From: Seiridium cupressi
Lineage: Eukaryota > Ascomycota > Sordariomycetes > Amphisphaeriales > Sporocadaceae
Assembly: GCA_036674765.1 (NCBI GenBank)
Contig: JARVKI010000004.1
Span: 124,001-188,000, forward strand
Direction: 5' to 3'
DNA: 64,000 nucleotides
Made by a program: the position numbers and the translations under genes. Below are positions 57,805 through 64,000 of this stretch, piece by piece. Numbering within the stretch: the first letter of the stretch is position 1; every line of letters begins with the position of its first letter. The notes under the pieces are model-generated. The model did no database searches, was not told the origin of the DNA, and worked only from the letters and a program-made list of their open reading frames with translations.

Positions 57805-58809
57805 CTAATGCGTCTTCTTCAGCTTCTCATACCCTTCCTGTCCACCGACATCCTTCTCGAACGCGGGCCTCGGAATCTCTATACCCTCCGTAAGTCTCCC
57901 ATACGTGATGCCTCCGAGCCTGCTGACGGGCTTCAGGACTGCAGGATCCACGATATTCCGCTCCTCGTTGATCGCATCCTCCCGGACCCAGAACCTCGTG
58001 CCCTCGAGCACGACGAGCGCCCCGGTCGTCTTGCCGGGCGTGACCCTGCTCTCGTACTCCTTGACGCTCTCCAGCTTGCACTCCACGCTGAACACGGCCT
58101 CCCCAACCCTGGCCGCCTTGACATCCTTGCAGTCGTGCACGGGGGTCAGTCCGCTGACGTCCCACTCGCTGACGCCGTACGGCGCATCGACGCTGGTCGC
58201 GTTGGCGGCCTCGAGGAAGCCCTCGCTGATGATGTTGACGGTGCACTCCTTACTCTCCAGCAGGTTCTTGAGCGTGTCCTTGGGGTTCTCGACGCCGCTG
58301 GCGAACCCGAGCACGAACAGCGGCGGGTCGTGGTTGACGACGTTGAAGTAGCTGAAGGGCGCCAGGTTGGTCACCTTGCCGTCGGGCCTCGCCGTGCTCA
58401 CGAAGCCGATGGGCCGCGGCACGATGCTCGAGATCAGCAGCTTGTAGTTGTATGGCGCCGGGCGCCCAGACTCGTACGGGTCGATGGTGACGTGTTTCGC
58501 CCCCGACGAGTTCAAGGTGTTCGCGCCGCCGCCTAACTTCCAGTCTGGGTCTGCCGTCTTGGTGTAGTGGAATGAGGCATCTTTCTCCCAATCTGGGCGC
58601 GAGGCTTCAACTTTCTTGAAGTCCGGGTGCGGGTTGCGCTTGATCTCGGCCTCGGCGGCCGTTGACACAGACATGGTGCTGGCTGTGAGTTTGGCTGCGA
58701 TGCGATGAGCGATGAGGGGTGGTAGAGGGGTCGTGAGCGTGTTCAATGGTGGGGCTTTCACAGTCGCGGTCTTGAGGAGGTGGGCCGCTGAAGATCGAAA
58801 AATTGGCAT
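57805..58809 (-). CDS. Flavin-reductase-like (FMN-binding split-barrel) protein
   Basis: Single exon, 334 aa. The flavin reductase-like domain covers about 110-295 with YNYKLLISSIVPRPIGFVST, NLAPFSYFNVVNHDPPLFVLGF and KDTLKNLLESKECTVNII, the conserved blocks of this FMN-binding family. The C-terminus DPAVLKPVSRLGGITYGRL is also family-typical. The N-terminal 45 residues are basic, Ser/Thr/Leu-rich and lack acidic residues, consistent with a mitochondrial presequence; an internal ATG at Met46 (58674) before SVSTAAEAEIKR would give a cytosolic form. Members include oxygenase partners and stand-alone flavoproteins; the electron donor and substrate here are unknown. The coding sequence is strongly GC-rich compared with the flanks. 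Confidence 0.9.
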   Translation of the reverse strand: MPIFRSSAAHLLKTATVKAPPLNTLTTPLPPLIAHRIAAKLTASTMSVSTAAEAEIKRNPHPDFKKVEASRPDWEKDASFHYTKTADPDWKLGGGANTLNSSGAKHVTIDPYESGRPAPYNYKLLISSIVPRPIGFVSTARPDGKVTNLAPFSYFNVVNHDPPLFVLGFASGVENPKDTLKNLLESKECTVNIISEGFLEAANATSVDAPYGVSEWDVSGLTPVHDCKDVKAARVGEAVFSVECKLESVKEYESRVTPGKTTGALVVLEGTRFWVREDAINEERNIVDPAVLKPVSRLGGITYGRLTEGIEIPRPAFEKDVGGQEGYEKLKKTH

Positions 58810-60063
58810 CAGGTCGTGAACTGTATAGATTTACGAGATACTGTACTTTGATACGATCATCACAGTGTCACTCATGTCGGAAATACACAGAGATTGTCCC
58901 GCAATATGAGTGATGATGAGTTGACGCTATCCCGCCGACTGACGTTGAACGGAAGGCTTTGTATCGATGTTTCTGGATACCTGGCGAAGCTCCCAGGGGT
59001 GCTGGGGCACCACTATTCTACGTAGCTAATAGCGGAGGGTATTTCAAGTCTCCAGAGGTTTCATTGGCTACTTTATTCAAGTCCCCATGTATCGCACAAA
59101 CCAAGATACACATTTGCAGGTTAATGCCGTGGATAGGATATTAGTGTAGCACGCTAATTCGGCGTTTCGGAATGATGTAATTGATTCGCATAGCTGCAAG
59201 GAGCTAGCCATGGAGGCATGCAAGCGCAACAACTGGCTCTCGACTAGGTTAGGTTACTGTACTCGGTTATATTCTGTTCCAACGATACCATTGCCATCTT
59301 CCGAAGCCCTCGGCTATGCCCAGGTGCCAACGGACCAAGTCGCAATTGTGTAAGTGTTAGAATCCATCCCATGCTTCATCTGCTCCGCCTCTCACCACAA
59401 TGGATTGATTATATGGGGTAAACTCATCATGGATAGTGGGAGGAACAATGCCGGGGTTCTGAAGTAGTACATCTTGATTGGTGGTGTATAGAGATACAAT
59501 CCAGCAGATAGGCGGTTTTATGGCGACGATCGACGGATGTTATAGGAAATGCGTCCCAACTTATGTGTTTTCCGCGCTTCCTCTTCCTTTGGTACCATCC
59601 TATAAATCTAATATGATGGATTGCAGTGCGCGCTTGATGAGTGGTATCGTCGCAATGCTACGGTACATATCTAATTTTCCTGATAGAGCAAAAGAGTTTA
59701 TGCGTAGCCGCATTAGCTCCATTTGGAATGTCCCATACCGTTGAATACACTACTCAAGCTTAAATTGCCAAGATAGTGGGAATGGCAATATGCCATTCGA
59801 TGGATGTTGCAGTCAGGAAAGCGCGTCAATCACAAGTGAAGTCGTGTTGCATCTGTCCATATCCGCACTCTAGTCGTAATAAAGGGTCACGATACTGTTT
59901 GGCACTTGCGGTATTGTTCATATAATCGAATGTTTGGGGCAACGTGCCAGTTTCAAGCTTAAGTCGCCCCCCCCCCAAGGAATTCTAGGTATCGGCCGTT
60001 CTGTTTTTCGATATTAAATTGAGTATATGTCTTGATCTGTGCTTGAATCTATTTGACGATGCT
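58810..60063. other. Intergenic region
   Basis: Upstream of the flavin-reductase-like gene and downstream of tRNase Z, both on the minus strand. No supported gene. It contains a run of 10 C at 59967-59976. Confidence 0.5.
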
Positions 60064-62940
60064 CTATTGGTCTCCTATGTCTTCAAACAGCTTCTGTATC
60101 GCTGGCAGGAAAGCTTGGGCCTTTCTGAACTCTCCAAGTTTCACTCGCATATAATCAAAAGCAACAAGAATGACCTCATCCAGTTTTGCTTTGGTCTGAC
60201 TATCAGCGTTCTCGTCTGCTTTGATGTCGAGATTCTCCTCTAGAGCAGGTATCTTCTGGTATCGTTGGGAGAAATGCGTAAGCATGATTCTTCTTGCACC
60301 CATTCTCCGTCCTACGTCGATGGCTTCACCCATCGTCGAATGTTTCTTCGCCAGTGCATCTCCCTTCAACTCATCATCGAACGTGCTCTCGTGGATGAGT
60401 AGGGTAGTACCTTGACCAAGCTGTACGAAGCTATCGCTTGGTCGGCAATCGCCAGAGTATGCGATTTTCAAACCAGATGGCCAGGTGAAGACAGTTGCGA
60501 GGGCACCAAGGCAATGCTCCACGTAGCAAGCCTCGATCTTCTCGAGTCCATAAGCTTCACTCTGCTCGAGGCTGAGGTCTTGTGACTTGCAGATCTTAGT
60601 GGCGGGGTGGTATTGGTTGAATTCAGTAAAAGTCAGACGATTGTAACCATAGTCCTCTATGGCAGCATATTCGCGAAGCCAGTCGATCATATGTACATGT
60701 GAAGCCACATGTAACTTGGCGGTGAGATTCGATTCGATCGTCTCTTCGTTCCAAGCTTTGATAACGCTGGCTGTACCGAGATGATGATCAGCGTGGAGAT
60801 GACTGATCCAGATGACCTTCAAGTCCCGTATGACAGAAGGCAGCTCCTCACCAAATACCCGGCGGAGTTGACCCATTGTGTTCTCTCCTGCATCAAACAG
60901 GTAGTTTCCGTAACCAGGCACCTTGACTAACGTGGCAGAGACATTACGGTATTTGGACGGGAGCGCAGAGCCAGTGCCTAGGGTTATGATCTCCGCATCA
61001 CGATTTGGTATGTCGGATTCGATCTTCTCTATTTTGGCTAAGAAAGCCGAATCAAGGCATTTCTCCCTCGCCCGTTTTGAGAGCGGTTTAAGGTCGGGAA
61101 TAGGAACTTGGCTGTTCTTGGCCAATGTTGGGATATCGGGAAACGGGATAATTTTATCATCTTGGTGGATCAATTGGGGCGAGAATTGAATCATCTTCCC
61201 GGTTCTGCCGGCTTCGAGCGGACTTGGTAGTGATGACGCAGCTGATTTTGAGAGAGATTCCACATTGCTATAGTGTGGCAAGGGGAACCTGTCTGGGTCG
61301 ATCTGATGTAGCTTGTAGGTCTGGGTGGCTGCAGACTCCAAGGCCAACATGTTAGGGGCAACGTCTCCTGAGCAGATGATGTGTCTCATGGAGCTGGTTT
61401 TCTGCATGAAGGCCTGTAGACGCGAATCGTTGGCAAGACCTGGACCCAGAATCCAGAAGGCGGAATCGATACCTCTCATCGTTTCGTCGCTTGCCCACTC
61501 CGGCCGATTCACCAGTGCCTCAATGTATGATGTATCAGGAATTTCCAAAACTGCGAACCCTCGTCCTAAAATGGTCTCTCCGAGAACCATCTCCGGAGTA
61601 ACAACCACGCCATCCTGGGCTGTGACGGTTTCTCCCGCCGTGAGTTTCTTGTAACAAGATTTTTCTATGGCATATTTCTTTGCTTCCTTCACGTCGAATT
61701 TACCTCTTCTGTCGTAGCCTTTTATCACGTAGCACATTGACTGTCTTGATGGTTTTGTCGGGGGCAAAGTTGAAAACATGGCAGCAGGCCATGGCCGACG
61801 TACCAGTACGGGAATATCAGGCACATTCTCGGCGTCGCCTGGTAGCGGTCCCTTGTATGGCTGGAGGTGGCCTTTCGCGTTCCGTACGAAGAGTTTTGCC
61901 GGCAACCTCGCCTGATATAACGTTGTCTCAACAAGAGCATCCAGGTTCCAATTTGAGTCGAACATTTGCTCAACAATCTCAAGGACCTGCTTCTGGTCTT
62001 CCTCCGTAGGAGTCTTGTCTGACGCCGGAGTAGGTGCCGTTGTTTCTAATGCCATTTCCTCATGGCTTCGTTTCCTGGTTTTCCCGCAGCGAGCCTCGAT
62101 CGGCATGTACCACACCTTGATGTTGGTGTCGTACCAATCTGGCTCATTCCCCTTGTTCGATGCTCGTGGGTCCTGCCTGATCTCATGTGGGTGAAGCGGA
62201 AGGCCTTTTCGGAATACGAAGCGCCTCGCTGTGGCGAGCAATTGACACAGGTTCTTGCCGCCATGGATTTGCAGCTTGGGTGTCAGACCAAATTCGACTT
62301 CCGCCTTGCCCTTCTTCTTTTTTTCCAGATTTTCTGCCATGACGGCCGCCCTTCTCGAGGCAATGGTATCGGCTAGGGTCAAAATCAGACCTAGCAAACC
62401 GCCAGCATTATGCCAGTTGACGAGCCCGGTCATGAACATGTTTTCCATTTTATTAAAGGAAACCTTGCGCTGCACCATGGCACGTTGCGTGCCTTCTGAA
62501 ACATTGCCAAACACATAGCGCTGCTTTTCGAAGTTGAGCAACAGGCACGTCCCTTGCGTGTCGGCCGTCGGCGTCGTGATAAGTTGGATGTTGCTCAACA
62601 TCTTGGAGCCAAAGGCGCGAGCAGCGATTTCGGACGGGCTTGGCAAAGCTATCTTCGGGGGTTGGCTTGTCTGGATCAGGAACAAAGGGTTGCGATGCGG
62701 GGCGCTTTGGCGTGAAGCTGGTGTCTTGCGCAGAAAGGCAGGCGTTGGAACAACGAGCAAGGGAGTGCCAGCGCGCGAGACAAACAGATGAGGGGGGACG
62801 ATTACGCCGTCGAAGGGAGAATATTGTCGCTTTGCGGAAGACGAGTGTGGAGTGGATGGCAGTTTTGCTTTCGAGGTGGGCGACGGGCCTTTAACGAACG
62901 GAGACCGGCTCACCTGTTTGACGAGACGTCGTCCTTGCAT
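60064..62940 (-). CDS. TRZ1: tRNase Z, long form (tRNA 3'-processing endonuclease)
   Basis: Single exon, 958 aa. It cuts the 3' trailer from precursor tRNAs in nucleus and mitochondria. The long form has a degenerate N-terminal beta-lactamase half (about 115-560; IQLITTPTADTQGTCLLL) with the exosite, and a catalytic C-terminal half. Key sites are LGTGSALPSKYRNVSA, the histidine motif HLHADHH at 714-720, GDCRPSD and HESTFDDEL, and the late HFSQRY. The first 113 residues are Arg/Ser/Pro-rich with almost no acidic residues before Met114 (ATG at 62601), where the conserved homology begins; this fits a mitochondrial targeting extension. Length is in the usual range (yeast Trz1 838 aa). Confidence 0.95.
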   Translation of the reverse strand: MQGRRLVKQVSRSPFVKGPSPTSKAKLPSTPHSSSAKRQYSPFDGVIVPPHLFVSRAGTPLLVVPTPAFLRKTPASRQSAPHRNPLFLIQTSQPPKIALPSPSEIAARAFGSKMLSNIQLITTPTADTQGTCLLLNFEKQRYVFGNVSEGTQRAMVQRKVSFNKMENMFMTGLVNWHNAGGLLGLILTLADTIASRRAAVMAENLEKKKKGKAEVEFGLTPKLQIHGGKNLCQLLATARRFVFRKGLPLHPHEIRQDPRASNKGNEPDWYDTNIKVWYMPIEARCGKTRKRSHEEMALETTAPTPASDKTPTEEDQKQVLEIVEQMFDSNWNLDALVETTLYQARLPAKLFVRNAKGHLQPYKGPLPGDAENVPDIPVLVRRPWPAAMFSTLPPTKPSRQSMCYVIKGYDRRGKFDVKEAKKYAIEKSCYKKLTAGETVTAQDGVVVTPEMVLGETILGRGFAVLEIPDTSYIEALVNRPEWASDETMRGIDSAFWILGPGLANDSRLQAFMQKTSSMRHIICSGDVAPNMLALESAATQTYKLHQIDPDRFPLPHYSNVESLSKSAASSLPSPLEAGRTGKMIQFSPQLIHQDDKIIPFPDIPTLAKNSQVPIPDLKPLSKRAREKCLDSAFLAKIEKIESDIPNRDAEIITLGTGSALPSKYRNVSATLVKVPGYGNYLFDAGENTMGQLRRVFGEELPSVIRDLKVIWISHLHADHHLGTASVIKAWNEETIESNLTAKLHVASHVHMIDWLREYAAIEDYGYNRLTFTEFNQYHPATKICKSQDLSLEQSEAYGLEKIEACYVEHCLGALATVFTWPSGLKIAYSGDCRPSDSFVQLGQGTTLLIHESTFDDELKGDALAKKHSTMGEAIDVGRRMGARRIMLTHFSQRYQKIPALEENLDIKADENADSQTKAKLDEVILVAFDYMRVKLGEFRKAQAFLPAIQKLFEDIGDQ

Positions 62941-63776
62941 ATGGCTCTGTAGAAGCTACGCCAAGTGACCCTGTAACATGCTCACTATGACGGCGGCGCT
63001 CCATACAGTAGATTGCAGTGCGATGACTCCTCATAGTCGCTGAGCGCCGTCTTGAAATTATTTCTTATCGATAAGGAGTAGTCCCATGTCTGCCATGTGC
63101 TGGTCCCCGTTTTTGATTGCCCCTGATCGCCCCACGTGACCTGGAACCGCTTCGATAAGGACCCTGCTTCAAGGACCGACTTCGCTCCTTGGACCTTTCC
63201 AGACAGAGCCAAATACTCGTGTGGTCGATAGCGACGCCAACGGTTCATGAATGTCCACTGATACTGCATTGAGCGCCCCGCCATCTTTTGCCACTGCCTC
63301 ATACGATAGAACTATAGTATACTAGACCGCACTCCTACTGTATGTATGTAGTTAGTTGCTTATATAGAGTATTGAGCGGCCCCCTGTACTCTGGGCAGCG
63401 TGGCGAGCGGGACCTTCACCAAGCACGTCGTCATGTGCTATCCAATACATTGAAGCCTTGCTAACCGCTTCATCCACTCCCATGTTCCGAGGGTGAAATC
63501 ACGGAGCTGGAAACACATTCTAGTGCTCATGGGCTCCATATATGTCTCTGGAATACCCCGCATTCTGTACCAACAGTCCCAGTTGGAGCTCTGCAAATAC
63601 CGCTGTCCCTCCTGAATCAAGTGTATTGTGCAGGACTGATACTCTCCGGGCACACCTGAACCTCTTCTTAGTCTAGCGAGCACTGAATCGGCCCTCTTCG
63701 GAGTGACCTCGTGCAATTCACGTCATTTTAAGCATAACTCAGGACTAGAATTCTTCGGTAGATCAGCAGTGTTACC
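62941..63776. other. Divergent intergenic region upstream of tRNase Z
   Basis: Between tRNase Z (-) and a partial esterase gene (+). A minus-strand ATG frame of 105 codons (62985-63302) lies just upstream of tRNase Z, but it is not recognisable and the 45-bp gap to the tRNase Z start argues for leader sequence. Confidence 0.45.
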
Positions 63777-64000
63777 ATGACTTATACAGTCAATTCTGAT
63801 AGACTTGGGACACTGAGAGGCCTTCAAGTGAAGGCCAAAAACTCCCAGTCGAGCATTTACTATTTTGGAGGCATTCCCTACGCATTACCCCCACTAGATC
63901 AATGGCGATTCCGGCGACCGCGGCCCTTGCCCAAGGAACACCGTTACGATGGAAGTTTCACTGGTCAAACGTCTGTCTGCCCACAGCCTGAGTGGCGTGG
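63777..64000 (+). CDS. Type-B carboxylesterase, N-terminal part (3' end beyond window)
   Basis: The ATG at 63777 opens a frame that runs to the window edge (74 codons plus two bases). The reading has the N-terminal signature of carboxylesterase/cholinesterase family proteins: LGTLRGLQVKAKNSQSSIYYFGGIPYALPPL followed by WRFRRPRPL and a Cys in SVCPQPEW, which corresponds to F.GIPYA.PP...RF..P and the first disulfide-type Cys. There is no signal peptide before this block, so it is probably intracellular, unlike the other esterase at 28898-30680. The catalytic residues are beyond the window. Confidence 0.8.
   Translation, partial: MTYTVNSDRLGTLRGLQVKAKNSQSSIYYFGGIPYALPPLDQWRFRRPRPLPKEHRYDGSFTGQTSVCPQPEWR

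Noticed and set aside
57808..58536. A 242-codon plus-strand frame opposite the flavin-reductase-like gene
   Set aside because: Antisense shadow with Arg/Ala/Asp/Leu-rich reading; the opposite strand encodes a clear FMN-binding domain.
62985..63302. A 105-codon minus-strand ATG frame just upstream of tRNase Z
   Set aside because: Only 45 bp separate it from the tRNase Z start, no motif is recognisable, and there is no room for a separate promoter; probably leader sequence. Kept as a note because the reading is not obviously random.
1..64000. tRNA, rRNA, CRISPR or intact transposon
   Set aside because: Reading by eye found no B-box-like tRNA core, no regularly spaced short repeats, and no transposase or reverse-transcriptase frame; a dedicated search was not possible.

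Overview
The window is a 64 kb piece of a filamentous ascomycete (Pezizomycotina) nuclear genome. The evidence is short introns (mostly 48-80 nt) with GTRAGT-type donors and CTRAY branch sites, one gene per 2-3 kb on both strands without operons, and fungal families (Akr1-type DHHC enzyme, Clr5-domain protein, CPS1/DIP2-like protein, long-form tRNase Z, MARVEL protein with a Gln-rich tail, a Zn2Cys6 relic). The class cannot be fixed from sequence alone; Sordariomycetes or Leotiomycetes fit best. Exon coordinates below are my own splice models, each checked for reading phase across junctions.

Left part (1-16 kb): a Ser/Thr-rich secreted mucin-like gene runs off the left edge on the minus strand. 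It is followed by DOT1 (H3K79 methyltransferase), convergent ATG16 (autophagy), a five-exon cytochrome P450, the SRP receptor beta subunit divergent from the palmitoyltransferase AKR1, a probable mitochondrial ribosomal protein uS8m, and a small Cys-containing protein of unknown function.

Middle (16-36 kb): a gene-poor 2 kb stretch, a secreted L-amino-acid oxidase with GATA sites in its promoter, an FtsJ-like RNA methyltransferase with a long disordered tail, cystathionine beta-synthase, a multi-pass membrane protein of unknown function, a secreted type-B carboxylesterase, an NmrA/isoflavone-reductase-like protein and a BTB/POZ protein.

Right part (36-64 kb): a decayed Zn2Cys6 regulator fragment in a gene-poor stretch with a near-perfect GC hairpin, a MARVEL-domain protein, a Clr5-domain protein, the 1,821-residue CPS1/DIP2-like protein with two adenylate-forming domains, a large uncharacterised fungal protein, low-affinity cAMP phosphodiesterase PDE1 (with an unusually long first intron), a flavin-reductase-like protein, tRNase Z, and the start of a second type-B carboxylesterase at the right edge.

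The genes do not form a pathway or an obvious secondary-metabolite cluster; most are housekeeping genes, with secreted enzymes and surface proteins scattered between them. I found no convincing new multi-gene system. The points most worth checking are the large uncharacterised protein at 51146-53911, the FtsJ-like methyltransferase, the unusual P450 I-helix motif, possible alternative C-termini or start sites in several genes, and the long PDE1 intron. I saw no rRNA, tRNA, CRISPR array or intact transposon.
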